From NCBI GenBank assembly GCA_903845125.1, contig CAIMWS010000521.1:1-64000 (forward strand): a DNA stretch of 64,000 nt, given 5' to 3'. Shown here in pieces: positions 52,607-61,180 of this stretch; position 1 is the stretch's first letter; every line of letters starts with the position of its first letter. This DNA comes from an uncultured Verrucomicrobiota bacterium. GTDB taxonomy: Bacteria > Verrucomicrobiota > Verrucomicrobiia > Limisphaerales > UBA1319. A model generated the notes under the pieces. The model was not told where the DNA came from and searched no databases. It saw nothing but the letters and a program-made list of their open reading frames with translations. Both the position numbers and the translations under genes were made by a program.

Positions 52607-52728
52607 TTTCTCAGCTAACCTGAGGGCGATGAGAGGTCCACTCAAGTTTTTTCTGAATGATCCGATTTAATAATAAGGCATGGGATGCCGGCAGTTCTAC
52701 CCCCAACCGCAACACAGGGGTGTAAAGA

Positions 52729-53085
52729 ATGCGAACGGCATGCCTCCTGCTTGACCAGGTGGATGGGATTATGTGCGAAGCATACCTCGACAATTGGGCG
52801 TTGGTGGGGAAAAAGCCGGGAGGAGGCCAGACGGCTTTGCCGGAAATCCATTTGCGGGGAATAGTCTTCGGCCACACGGCCTACCCGGATGGCAGTGAGA
52901 TAACCACTTCCCACATTGCCCATCGCAAAGGCGAATGCCTGGTGACCGTCAATGGCACTCATTATGTCCTGGGCGCCATCAATCCCGATTACGATCAACA
53001 GTTTCCCAATGCCAGGAACCTGCTCTTGCGAAGGGTCCGCGAATCCGCGGAGGAGGAGACTTACCGGCTCAAACCGAGCCTTTGA
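52729..53085 (+). CDS. Conserved-looking hypothetical protein, 118 residues
   Basis: Not recognised with certainty. The sequence is soluble and protein-like, with IHLRGIVFGHTAYPDGSEIT, followed by TSHIAHRKGECLVTVNGTHY and LGAINPDYDQQFPNARNLLL. The pattern H-x-DG-x-x-I-x-TS, then a strand ending Y-x-LG, recalls small proteins that are often found near phage or plasmid genes, but none of those lies here. The ATG at 52729 is preceded by AGGGG about nine bases upstream. It is divergent from thiE and convergent with the ROK gene. The overlapping minus-strand frame is probably a shadow. Confidence 0.6.
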   Translation: MRTACLLLDQVDGIMCEAYLDNWALVGKKPGGGQTALPEIHLRGIVFGHTAYPDGSEITTSHIAHRKGECLVTVNGTHYVLGAINPDYDQQFPNARNLLLRRVRESAEEETYRLKPSL

Positions 53086-53170
53086 CCGAAAATCAAACCG
53101 GCCCAACCCGTCCAGCAGGCGCAGCGTATAAGGTATGCGCCGGCGCCATCGGCGGGGGGCCGCGATTCGG

Positions 53171-54097
53171 CTATTTTTGTCCAGCCAGCAATAAGGCCCC
53201 CACCGGCACGGCATCCTCACCCAAGCCAGCCAAAACAATTTTCGGGCTGGGGTGGAAAATCTCCATGATGAATGGGGTAATCCGGGACGCCACCGCCGCC
53301 CGCAAGGTTTCGCCAACCAAAGACAAGCCACCGCCCAGGATAATGATTTCGGGATGCAACAGGTGGATCACATGCGCCAGCGCAAAGGCAAGGTCTTCGG
53401 CGGTTTCATTTAAAATCTGCCATGCGAACTCATCCCCGGCAGCGCAAGCTTGGGCCAGAAACCGCGCTTCTCCGCGGCTGGCTGCCCCGCACAATCGCGC
53501 CAGGAGGCATTCCGGATGGGAAGCATTTAAGCGCCGGATCTTGGCGTCCACCGCCCAACCGGAGCACCGGGATTCCACGATCGCGCCCGAACGGTCCAGG
53601 CGCACATGCCCCAGTTCGGATTCACCCGGCTTGGCCCCATGGTAAATCCGGCCGTTGACCGCCAGCCCCCCCCCCACCCCGCTGCCCATGGTGACATAAA
53701 ACACCGGATTGAAATTGCGCCCCGCGCCAGCCAGGGCTTCCCCCAAGGCAGCCGTGTTGGCATCATTATCCACCACCACGGGCCGCGAAACCAGGGACTC
53801 CAGCCAGGGTGCCAGTTGGAAGCCCGACCAGCCTGCGATCTGGTGCGAGCAAGCGATCGATCCCTGCTGCCAATCCACCGGCCCGCCAAAGCCCACACCC
53901 AAAGCTTCCAAAGCGGGAATTTCCCGGCAAATAGCGGGCAGTTTCTGTTCCAGAATCCGCCGGATGCCGGCTCCGCCCTGCTCCACTTCCACCTCGAAGC
54001 GCCAGCGCTGAATAATCTTGCCGCCGGTGGAACCGCTGACGATTTGCAGTTTGGTGCCGCCGATTTCAATGCCTACGTATCTGGCTTGCTCGCTCAT
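53171..54097 (-). CDS. ROK-family sugar kinase-like protein without the usual zinc motif
   Basis: A 308-residue ROK protein (sugar kinase or regulator class; no HTH domain, so kinase-like). The phosphate-1 loop is VGIEIGGTKLQIVSG. The catalytic region is VVVDNDANTAALGEALAGAG (Asp of DND). The adenosine loop lies in MGSGVGGGLAVNGRIYHG, and HPEIIILGGGLSLVGET follows. In most ROK kinases a His and three Cys (CxCGxxGCxE) bind zinc; here the His is kept (SELGHVRLD) but the Cys segment reads SRCSGWAVDAKIR with only one Cys. Glucokinase-type or aminosugar substrates are possible. It is the last gene of the carbamoyltransferase operon, three bases after SxtJ-like. Confidence 0.9.
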   Translation of the reverse strand: MSEQARYVGIEIGGTKLQIVSGSTGGKIIQRWRFEVEVEQGGAGIRRILEQKLPAICREIPALEALGVGFGGPVDWQQGSIACSHQIAGWSGFQLAPWLESLVSRPVVVDNDANTAALGEALAGAGRNFNPVFYVTMGSGVGGGLAVNGRIYHGAKPGESELGHVRLDRSGAIVESRCSGWAVDAKIRRLNASHPECLLARLCGAASRGEARFLAQACAAGDEFAWQILNETAEDLAFALAHVIHLLHPEIIILGGGLSLVGETLRAAVASRITPFIMEIFHPSPKIVLAGLGEDAVPVGALLLAGQK

Positions 54098-54100
54098 ATT

Positions 54101-54502
54101 TCAAAACATTCGTTCAAAATCCGGATGGTTGCCGGCTGGCTCCCAATAAGAAGCCTGTCCGGATCGTTTTTTAAGTTTCAGCAGATCCTTGCCCGCGGCG
54201 CGCAACATCAGCCCCAAAGGGGTGAGCACCAACAGGAAAAACCCAGTCAACAGGATCCCCCCCATGAACTGGCCCACGTAAAAACTCACGGTCATCAGGC
54301 GGCGGTAAAAGCCGCGGAACCACCGGGGACGCACCGCCGCCAGCACCAGAATCAACCCCAGCATCATCAGAATCATCGCAAAACCAAGCGGCGTAAGAAA
54401 GCGCTGCCGGAACAGGAGCAGATCAGCCACCGCGGCTGCCAATACCAGCACCAAAACCAGCTTTTGCCATTCGCGAGGATTCTCTTTGAGCTTGAGTTTC
54501 AT
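54101..54502 (-). CDS. SxtJ-like membrane protein
   Basis: A 133-residue protein with three or four hydrophobic stretches (KLVLVLVLAAAVADLLLF, LGFAMILMMLGLILVLAAV, VGQFMGGILLTGFFLLVLTP), a charged segment RWFRGFYRRLMTVSFYVG and a soluble tail ending DFERMF. SxtJ-type proteins take their name from the saxitoxin cluster and occur next to carbamoyltransferases in many bacteria that make no saxitoxin; their role is unknown. It lies 12 bp downstream of the carbamoyltransferase gene and three bp before the ROK gene, so it belongs to the same operon. Confidence 0.82.
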   Translation of the reverse strand: MKLKLKENPREWQKLVLVLVLAAAVADLLLFRQRFLTPLGFAMILMMLGLILVLAAVRPRWFRGFYRRLMTVSFYVGQFMGGILLTGFFLLVLTPLGLMLRAAGKDLLKLKKRSGQASYWEPAGNHPDFERMF

Positions 54503-54514
54503 GGCCGGGGGCAG

Positions 54515-56365
54515 TCAGTCCAGTTGAGGCTCAAAGCTGCGCTCCAGCTGGCGGTGCGGCTGGGCGGTGCGCTGGAGCAGGAAATTCCCCATCACCAGGT
54601 AATCCATTTCCGTATTGATCAGGCAACGGTACGCATCCTCCGGAGTGCAGATAATGGGCTCTCCGCGAACATTAAACGAAGTGTTGACCAGCACGGCGCA
54701 ACCGGTGGCGCGGTAAAAGTGCTCGAGCAAAGCGTGCAATGGCGGATTTTGCTCCCGCGTGACGGTTTGGATGCGCGCCGAATAATCCACGTGCGTCACC
54801 GCCGGGATATCGGATCGCACCTGCTTCAGCAAATCCAGTCCATGCACCCCGGTGGGGGGCGGTTTCCGGCGCCCTTCCCGCACGGGCGCCACCAGAAGCA
54901 TGTAGGGAGAGTCCACCGCCAGGTCAAAATATTCCTCCAGATGTTCCCGCAGCACGATGGGGGCAAACGGCCGGAAACTTTCGCGGAACTTGACTTTGAG
55001 GTTCATGACCGACTGCATCTTGGGGGAGCGTGGATCCCCCAGGATGGAGCGGTTGCCGAGGGCGCGAGGCCCGAACTCCATGCGGCCCTGAACCCAGCCC
55101 ACCACTTGTTCACGCCGCAGCAGTTCCACCGCACGGTTGAGCAGGCTCTCCTCGTCCAACCGCTCGTAAACCGCCTGGTGCGCATCCAGCACTTGCCGGA
55201 TTTCCGCTTCCGAATAGGCCGGTCCCAGCAGCGCGTGCCGCATGCCATCCATTCCCGCGGATTTATGGGCCAGTCCGCCTTGGATTCCGGGGCCATCGTG
55301 TGCGGCCGCCCCATGCCATACCGCCAGGGCAGCACCCGCGGCCCCTCCGGCATCCCCCGCGGCGGGCTGAATCCATAGCCGGTCGGCCACGCCTTCCCGC
55401 AAAAGACGGCCATTGGCCACGCAATTCAACGCCACGCCACCAGCCAGGCAAAGGCAGCCCAAGCCGGTGACTTCCCGAGCGTGCCGGGCCAGGCGCACCA
55501 TGACTTCTTCAGTGACCACCTGGATGGAACGGGCCACATGGGTGAACCGCTCCTCGATGAGGGTTTCCGGCTGGCGGGGCGGACCTCCCATGAGGCGATG
55601 GAATTTTTCATTCGTCATGGTCAATCCCCGGAGAAAATTGAAATACTCCAGGTTCAGCCAAAATGATCCATCCGGTTTAAGGTCGATGAGGTGATCGTAG
55701 ATAGCCTGGACATGGCGCGGTTCGCCATAGGGCGCGAGGCCCATCAGTTTATACTCGCCAGAGTTGATGCGGAAGCCCGCGTAGGCAGTGAAGGCCGAAT
55801 AGAGCAAACCCAGCGAATGCGGAAAATGCAACTCCCGGTGAAATTTCAATGCGTGCCCCCGACCCTCGCCGATGGTCGTGGTAGCCCATTCGCCCACGCC
55901 GTCCACCGTGACGAATGCCGCCTCCGGAAAAGGCGAGGGATAAAAAGCGCTGGCGGCATGAGCCTGGTGATGCCCTGTGAAAAGGATCGGGCAATTACCG
56001 GCCAGCCCGGGCAATTCCTCGCGGATGGTCTTCCGCAGGTTGAGTTTTTCGCTCAGCCAGGATGGCAATACTTTTGGAAACGTCAGCCAGCCAGCCGGTG
56101 CCACCGCCAGGAAAGACTCCAGCATCCGCGCAAACTTGGTAATGGGCTTGTCGTAAAACACCACCGCATCGAGCTGATCCAAATTGATTCCGGCCAGCTT
56201 CAGGCAGGCGGTGATGGCCTGGCTGGGAAAGCCATCCTCGTTCTTGCGGCGGGTGAATCGCTCTTCCTGGGCGGCAGCCACGATCTCCCCTGCCCGTACA
56301 AGGGCCGCGGCTGAATCATGGTAAAAAGCCGAAAGGCCCAGGATATGGCGCAAAGGTCGGGCCAT
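54515..56365 (-). CDS. Carbamoyltransferase (NodU/CmcH/TobZ family)
   Basis: A 616-residue enzyme that transfers carbamoyl from carbamoyl phosphate, via carbamoyl-adenylate, to a hydroxyl of a sugar or related acceptor. The N-terminal Kae1-like domain begins HILGLSAFYHDSAAALVRAG; its iron-binding HxxxH is in FTGHHQAHAASAFYPSPF, and a second segment is LCLAGGVALNCVANGRLLRE. The YrdC-like C-terminal domain contains GRMEFGPRALGNRSILGDPR, FRESFRPFAPIVLREHLEE and VNTSFNVRGEPIICTPEDAY. The full length and motifs suggest an active enzyme. The ATG at 56365 directly abuts the TAA of the 50-residue DUF5989 gene. Acceptor unknown; it could be a surface glycan or a secondary metabolite. Confidence 0.95.
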   Translation of the reverse strand: MARPLRHILGLSAFYHDSAAALVRAGEIVAAAQEERFTRRKNEDGFPSQAITACLKLAGINLDQLDAVVFYDKPITKFARMLESFLAVAPAGWLTFPKVLPSWLSEKLNLRKTIREELPGLAGNCPILFTGHHQAHAASAFYPSPFPEAAFVTVDGVGEWATTTIGEGRGHALKFHRELHFPHSLGLLYSAFTAYAGFRINSGEYKLMGLAPYGEPRHVQAIYDHLIDLKPDGSFWLNLEYFNFLRGLTMTNEKFHRLMGGPPRQPETLIEERFTHVARSIQVVTEEVMVRLARHAREVTGLGCLCLAGGVALNCVANGRLLREGVADRLWIQPAAGDAGGAAGAALAVWHGAAAHDGPGIQGGLAHKSAGMDGMRHALLGPAYSEAEIRQVLDAHQAVYERLDEESLLNRAVELLRREQVVGWVQGRMEFGPRALGNRSILGDPRSPKMQSVMNLKVKFRESFRPFAPIVLREHLEEYFDLAVDSPYMLLVAPVREGRRKPPPTGVHGLDLLKQVRSDIPAVTHVDYSARIQTVTREQNPPLHALLEHFYRATGCAVLVNTSFNVRGEPIICTPEDAYRCLINTEMDYLVMGNFLLQRTAQPHRQLERSFEPQLD

Positions 56366-56518
56366 TTACATGAAGGGATACATCAGCGGGGCCAGCACAC
56401 TGCTGGATGAAAAAACAATCAAGGCGCCCAAGAGGAGCAATACCACCACCAAGGGCACCAGCCACCACTTCTTTTCCTGCTTTAAAAACAGGAAAAACTC
56501 TTTGCACAATTGCCACAT
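56366..56518 (-). CDS. DUF5989-type single-helix membrane protein (50 residues)
   Basis: This gene is too short for ordinary ORF cut-offs. ATG at 56518 opens 50 codons: MWQLCKEFFLFLKQEKKWW, then a hydrophobic helix LVPLVVVLLLLGALIVFSS, then SSVLAPLMYPFM and TAA. The pattern (short amphipathic KEFFxFLxxxKKWW, one helix, APxxYPF end) matches the small DUF5989 proteins found beside SxtJ and NodU-type carbamoyltransferases. Its stop touches the carbamoyltransferase start with no gap, which supports co-translation. The likely role is as a membrane partner of the carbamoyltransferase, by inference. Confidence 0.85.
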   Translation of the reverse strand: MWQLCKEFFLFLKQEKKWWLVPLVVVLLLLGALIVFSSSSVLAPLMYPFM

Positions 56519-56584
56519 TGCGGAGCCACCCTAGCCACAATCACCCCACCATTGCAAATCCGGATTCACCCCACGAAAGCCCGC

Positions 56585-57856
56585 TCAGTGAGCCTTGATA
56601 TCGAGGCATTTCATCTGGGTTTGGTCCCGGATCAGCAATTTGGCGTCCGCCAAGGCCAGGGGCGCCCAGATCTCCCGCCCTTCCAGCAGCTTGGCCTGCC
56701 CCAGGGATTTGAATCCGGCAGGCGACGGTTGCACAATATGCAGTTCGCCGGTCCGGCCATCCATGGCATACATGGTGCCGTCCGCCGTCAGCACGGAACC
56801 CCCTTTATCGAAGTTGGGATTGCTTTTGGTCTGCCATACCAGCTTCCCGTCGGAATCAAAACAGACCATGCCATCGGATCGTTCGTTCACGTTGCATAAT
56901 ACATAGATGTGGCCCTGGTAAGCCAATCCTGGGTGGCAATGGCCGCCGATTTTGTCAATGCGCGCCACTTCCTGGGCCGCCCATTTGCCGTCCTGCCGGG
57001 TTACCTGGAATATCGCGCTCCCCGCCGTATACGCCCCCGTGATGAAAAACTTCCCCCGCCCCAGGGCGGTTATGTTCGGGATCGCAATTTTGCAGGGGTG
57101 GGCGAATTGCCAGAGCAATTTGCCATCCTGGGCTCCCACGGCAGCGGCGCCCTTGCCATTGACGATCGCCACCTGGTCGATGCCATCCACCTGGAGCAGC
57201 ATGGGCGACCCATAAGCCATCGTGCCGACGGCTTCCGAGCGCCATTTTTCCTGCCCGGTGGCCTGGTCAAAGGCCACCAAGCCAACCGACCCGCCCTGGG
57301 GGGCAGCGATCACCATGTCCTTATACAAAAGCGGGGATTGAGCCACCGCCCACCGGGGCGCGGAAGCCCCAAAATCGGTCACAATATTTTTCTGCCACAA
57401 AAGCTTGTGCGTGGCGATATCCACACACCGAAGGTTGCCAAAAGGGCCGATGGCATACACCCGGTCACTGGTCACCGCCGGGGTGCTGCGGGAGCCATCA
57501 TGGTCGATCCGGCCCGGAGCCTCATAACCGAGATTCCACAGTTCCTTGCCCGTCGCCAATTCCAAGCAACGCAAGACATCCTGTTTTTGCTCCTGCCGAT
57601 CCAGCACGAACACCTTGCCGTCCCTGACTGCCGCTCCGCCATACCCCGCGCCCAGGGGAACCGTCCAGAGCACTTTGGGTCCGGCGGCGGGCCAGGCGCG
57701 CAACAAACCGGTTTCCGGCGAAGTGCCGTCCCCATTGGGCCCCATGAATTGGGGCCAGTCAGAGCCATATGCGGCACCAATGCAGGTGGAGAATGCAGCC
57801 GCCAATAACCAAGGCAGGTTTTGCCCGGCGCCGAAAAGTGTGTCGTTCCGTTTCAT
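56585..57856 (-). CDS. PQQ-like beta-propeller protein
   Basis: About 423 residues from ATG at 57856; the frame is open to 57937 but that part overlaps the upstream ABC gene. A signal peptide (LPWLLAAAFSTCIGAAYG) precedes the classical opening DWPQFMGPNGDGTSPETGLL and WPAAGPKVLWTVPLGAGYGG of the PVC-type PQQ-like propeller. Blades follow: VLRCLELATGKELWNLGYEA, LRCVDIATHKLLWQKNIVTD, LVAFDQATGQEKWRSEAVGT, AAVGAQDGKLLWQFAHPCKI and MVCFDSDGKLVWQTKSN. There is no dehydrogenase active-site signature, so it is probably a binding or scaffold propeller rather than an alcohol dehydrogenase. It lies 77 bp downstream of the ABC gene and 66 bp upstream of DUF5989. Confidence 0.88.
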   Translation of the reverse strand: MKRNDTLFGAGQNLPWLLAAAFSTCIGAAYGSDWPQFMGPNGDGTSPETGLLRAWPAAGPKVLWTVPLGAGYGGAAVRDGKVFVLDRQEQKQDVLRCLELATGKELWNLGYEAPGRIDHDGSRSTPAVTSDRVYAIGPFGNLRCVDIATHKLLWQKNIVTDFGASAPRWAVAQSPLLYKDMVIAAPQGGSVGLVAFDQATGQEKWRSEAVGTMAYGSPMLLQVDGIDQVAIVNGKGAAAVGAQDGKLLWQFAHPCKIAIPNITALGRGKFFITGAYTAGSAIFQVTRQDGKWAAQEVARIDKIGGHCHPGLAYQGHIYVLCNVNERSDGMVCFDSDGKLVWQTKSNPNFDKGGSVLTADGTMYAMDGRTGELHIVQPSPAGFKSLGQAKLLEGREIWAPLALADAKLLIRDQTQMKCLDIKAH

Positions 57857-57933
57857 AAAGAAAGAACTTATAGCGGAAAGCCCGTGTAAAACAATCCTGA
57901 TCGCCATCCTGAAAAAACTCCGCCAGCCTGGGT

Positions 57934-59892
57934 TCACTGATCATCAGCGGCAGCGACTGGCGTTGAAGCGGATCTGGTGGAGCATTCAGCATGCGTGATG
58001 CGCGCATAGAATCCGCCGGAAATCTGCAGTTCGGCTGGCGTGCCAAATTCCTTCAAATAACCATTTTCCAAGACCATCACCCGGTCGGCCAGGCGAATGG
58101 TGGGCAAACGATGGGCCGCGATAATGGCTGTGCGCCCCCGAAGCCACGGCCGCAAGGCTTCTCCCAACAAAAACTCGGTTTCCAAGTCCAGGGCGCTGGT
58201 TGGCTCATCGAGGATCAGGATGGGAGCATCTTTCAAGAAAGCCCGGGCCAGGCTGAGCCGCTGTTTTTCGCCCGCACTCAGCCGGGCGGATCCATCGCCA
58301 ACCACGGTTTCGTATTGTTTGGGCAGCGCTTTGATGAAAGCCTCGGCTTGGGCTGCCTGGGCCGCCGCTTCAATCTCCGGTTGAGTGGCGCCCGGTTTGC
58401 CAAAAGCGATATTCTCCGCGATGGTGCCGGGCACCAGCAGCGAATCCTGCATCACCATCGCCACGAGGCTGCGCAGGTCTTTCAGACGGAAATCCCGCAG
58501 GTCGGTGCCATCGAGCCGCACCGCTCCCTGAACCGGATCAAAAAAGCGCGGCAGCAAGTTCAGCAGGGTGCTCTTCCCGGATCCGCTGGGTCCCACCAGG
58601 GCGATCACCTCGCCGGATTGTATCAGGCAGGTGATTTCCTTCAGGACCAGTTGATTGGGCTGGTAGGCGAAAGACACCCGGTCGAACTCGATCCGGCCCT
58701 CCACTGGAATTGGCTGATCCACCCCCACCGGAATGGGCCGGGCGGTGCGTTTTACCAGCAACTGGGCCGTGGTGGGCCGGGCCGCTGGCTCCGGGGGCGG
58801 GACCTGGGCCACGGGAACTTCAGGGACCGGGCTGTGGGCGATGCTGATGACACTTTTCCTCACCGCACTCCGGGCGTGGGGGGACTCGCGCACCTCCTCC
58901 GGGGCATCCAGGATTTCCAAAACCCGCTGGGCACTGGCGGCGGCGGCCGAGGTGGTGGCGCCCACATGGGAAAGCTGGTTGAGCGGATCGTAAAACTGGC
59001 CCAAATACGCCAGGAAAACCAGCAACTGCCCCACCGTCAATTCCTGGCGCAGCGCTTGGTGGCTGCCCAACCAGATGATTCCGGTGCTGCCCAGCGCAAA
59101 AATAAACGCGATCAGCGTCAAGTAAGTGACCTCCAAACCGTGCTGGCCCAACCGTTTGCGAAAGGAATCCACCACTTGCATTGCGAACCGGCTGGCAGCC
59201 GGGCCTTCCTGGGTATAGCTCTGGACCAATGGTAAAGCAGCGATACCTTGCTGCACCAGGGATGCCACCTGGCTGTCCGCTTGCTGGGCTTGCAAACCGC
59301 GATGGTTCATGGCCCGGCCGAGGCTGGACATGGTGAGCAGGAGCAAAGGCACCGTGGCCAGGGCGGCATAAGTCAGCACCGGGCTTAACAGCCACATCAC
59401 AATCACCATGGGCAGCAACCCCAGGAAAGCTGTGAGGAACCCAAACAATCCATGTTGGAAAAGGGTTTGGAACGCGAAGGTATCCCAGCAGGCTCGATAA
59501 ATGAGGTCGCCCTGCCGGGCCCCCTGAGCCGAGCGTAACGATAGCCGCTGCAACCGGTTAAAAAGCTGGTTGCGAACCCGGGCCAGCCCCCGTAAACCGG
59601 TCTGGATGAGCAGGAAATTCTGAGCCGAGGCCAGCGCTGCCTGCCCAAAGTGCAATAGCAATACCAAGCCCGCCAGGAACGCCAGAAGCGCCGGTTTATC
59701 CCAGCCAACCGCCAGGTTTGCCAGCCAGCCGGGCAAAGGCTTGCCACCCAACAGCCCATCCACCACCAAGGCCAACGGCCAGGGCTTGAGCAGGCTGGCT
59801 AAAGCCCCGCAAAAAACCAGCACCACCGCCGCCGCAATCCGCGGCGAGTCCGGCTGGAAAAAGTTCAACACCCGCAAAATGATCCGCATCAT
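57934..59892 (-). CDS. ABC exporter half-transporter (MsbA/lipid-flippase type)
   Basis: A 652-residue fusion of permease and ATPase. Six helices occupy about 1-310 (RIAAAVVLVFCGALASLL, ALLAFLAGLVLLLHFGQA, FLTAFLGLLPMVIVMWLL, LIAFIFALGSTGIIWLG). The nucleotide-binding domain contains Walker A GPSGSGKSTLL, a Q loop in MVMQDSLLVPGTIAENIAFG, the signature ARLSAGEKQRLSLARA (LSAGE instead of LSGGQ), Walker B ILILDEPTSALD and the H loop AAHRLPTI. An extra Pro-rich linker (VPEVPVAQVPPPEPAARP) of about 60 residues separates the halves. Export of a lipid or glycolipid would fit the downstream carbamoyltransferase operon, but this is inferred from position only. The start ATG-ATG is at 59892. Confidence 0.93.
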   Translation of the reverse strand: MMRIILRVLNFFQPDSPRIAAAVVLVFCGALASLLKPWPLALVVDGLLGGKPLPGWLANLAVGWDKPALLAFLAGLVLLLHFGQAALASAQNFLLIQTGLRGLARVRNQLFNRLQRLSLRSAQGARQGDLIYRACWDTFAFQTLFQHGLFGFLTAFLGLLPMVIVMWLLSPVLTYAALATVPLLLLTMSSLGRAMNHRGLQAQQADSQVASLVQQGIAALPLVQSYTQEGPAASRFAMQVVDSFRKRLGQHGLEVTYLTLIAFIFALGSTGIIWLGSHQALRQELTVGQLLVFLAYLGQFYDPLNQLSHVGATTSAAAASAQRVLEILDAPEEVRESPHARSAVRKSVISIAHSPVPEVPVAQVPPPEPAARPTTAQLLVKRTARPIPVGVDQPIPVEGRIEFDRVSFAYQPNQLVLKEITCLIQSGEVIALVGPSGSGKSTLLNLLPRFFDPVQGAVRLDGTDLRDFRLKDLRSLVAMVMQDSLLVPGTIAENIAFGKPGATQPEIEAAAQAAQAEAFIKALPKQYETVVGDGSARLSAGEKQRLSLARAFLKDAPILILDEPTSALDLETEFLLGEALRPWLRGRTAIIAAHRLPTIRLADRVMVLENGYLKEFGTPAELQISGGFYARITHAECSTRSASTPVAAADDQ

Positions 59893-60327
59893 ATGACTGG
59901 CACAAGCCAGGGAAGCATACCCGGTTTCCCGCCCAACCTAAAGCGGAATTATTGTTTATAGAAATTCACATCTTAAGCCCCGTTTTAGCCAACGACCGGG
60001 ACCGGATGGGCTTCAAAACCGCTCCCATCCGCGTGCGCCCACCCCACAGGGAGATGCCGAAAGTCATCAAGTCCGCCCGGCAGCAGCAGGCATAAGCACC
60101 ACGCCACCCATCAGCCAGCGCCTGGCCTGTGGAAAACCATCCTGCCGTTGACCTCTGGGCTACCTACTTTTCGGCACCGACATGGGGGATGTTTTGAACC
60201 GGCCACCTTAAAATCGCGGCTGCCGCCGTCTGGGAATTGGTTTACTGCCGATAGGGCAACTCGATAGAGGAAAGAGGTGTCCGGACCCGCTTGACGCAGC
60301 CTCTCCAGCAGCGCACAATCATCAGCC
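59893..60327. other. Intergenic region, 435 bp, divergent promoters expected
   Basis: The region lies between the ABC exporter (minus) and the pseudopilin-like gene (plus). An AT-rich island around 59947-59978 gives TTAAGA-N17-AATAAT on the minus strand, a weak promoter candidate for the ABC gene. No coding or RNA gene is recognised; the plus-strand promoter of the pilin-like gene is not resolved. Confidence 0.4.
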
Positions 60328-61110
60328 ATGAAGCCACGAAGTCGTCCGGCAAACCTGGCCTTCACCTTGATCGAACTGCTGGTCGTGATCGCGATCATCG
60401 CCATCCTGGCAGGGATGCTGCTGCCAGCCTTGAGCAAAGCGAAGGCCAAAGGCCAGCAGACACTGTGTGCCAGCAACCTCAAGCAACTCCAGCTCTGCTG
60501 GACCATGTATGCCGGTGATCACGGGGAAAACCTGGTCTCCAACGATCCCAACGTGGGTCCCGGTTCCAAGGTATGGATCCAAGGTTATATGCAGGACAAC
60601 CACGTGGATTCAACCAACCTGATCCCGATCCAGAATGGGCTCCTATACTCATACAATAAATCCACCGCCATTTACCGGTGCCCCAGCGACTTGGGCCGGT
60701 CTGTGTTTGGGAACCGCCGCTATCCGCGGGTCCGCAGCTATTCCATGAATGGCTACATGAACGGGGTGGACGTTGGCTTGGTCTACTTCAACCAACGGGG
60801 CTACAAAGTGAACAAGAAAACCTCGGACATCACCGCTCCGCCGCCCGCCCGCGTCCTGGTATTCCTGGATGAACACGAGAACAGCATTGATGACGGCCAT
60901 TTTGGGTTCGCCCCGGAAGGGGACCAATGGATGAACCTGCCCGCTTCCTGGCACAGCCGGGGCTGCAGTTTTTCCTTCGCCGACGGCCACGCAGAAAAGT
61001 TTGTCTGGCGGGACCCGCGCACCGTGGCCATCAAGGTGATCAATTCGGTTTCCACTCCCAACAACCCTGATTTAAAACGGCTGCAAGCCGCGCTGGCCAC
61101 TAAAAGCTGA
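60328..61110 (+). CDS. Prepilin-type H-X9-DG protein (pseudopilin-like)
   Basis: A 260-residue protein with a type IV prepilin leader: FTLIELLVVIAIIAILAGML after the short basic MKPRSRPANLA, so a prepilin peptidase should cut before Phe and methylate it. The globular part contains PALSKAKAKGQQTLCASNLK and LCWTMYAGDHGENLVSND, typical of the PVC pseudopilin group. The signature H-X9-DG is exact: H, nine residues (SRGCSFSFA), then DG in FADGHAEKFVWRD. These proteins are highly amplified in Planctomycetota and Verrucomicrobiota. They may work with a type II-like machine such as the gspE-gspF pair 50 kb away. Confidence 0.93.
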   Translation: MKPRSRPANLAFTLIELLVVIAIIAILAGMLLPALSKAKAKGQQTLCASNLKQLQLCWTMYAGDHGENLVSNDPNVGPGSKVWIQGYMQDNHVDSTNLIPIQNGLLYSYNKSTAIYRCPSDLGRSVFGNRRYPRVRSYSMNGYMNGVDVGLVYFNQRGYKVNKKTSDITAPPPARVLVFLDEHENSIDDGHFGFAPEGDQWMNLPASWHSRGCSFSFADGHAEKFVWRDPRTVAIKVINSVSTPNNPDLKRLQAALATKS

Positions 61111-61180
61111 ACCCGCCATGCCCCAGTGCGCCCTGAGCAGCCCCCGCAAAAATGGCGCGGGAAGGCAGGCCCGGGGGATG

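Noticed and set aside
52642-53331. 229-codon minus-strand frame overlapping the 118-residue gene and the end of the ROK gene
   Set aside because: Its N-terminal part is an out-of-frame copy of ROK coding sequence, and composition is poor in normal protein features.
53606-55378. 590-codon plus-strand frame opposite ROK, SxtJ and carbamoyltransferase genes
   Set aside because: It spans three convincing minus-strand genes and is Gln/His rich, typical of a shadow.
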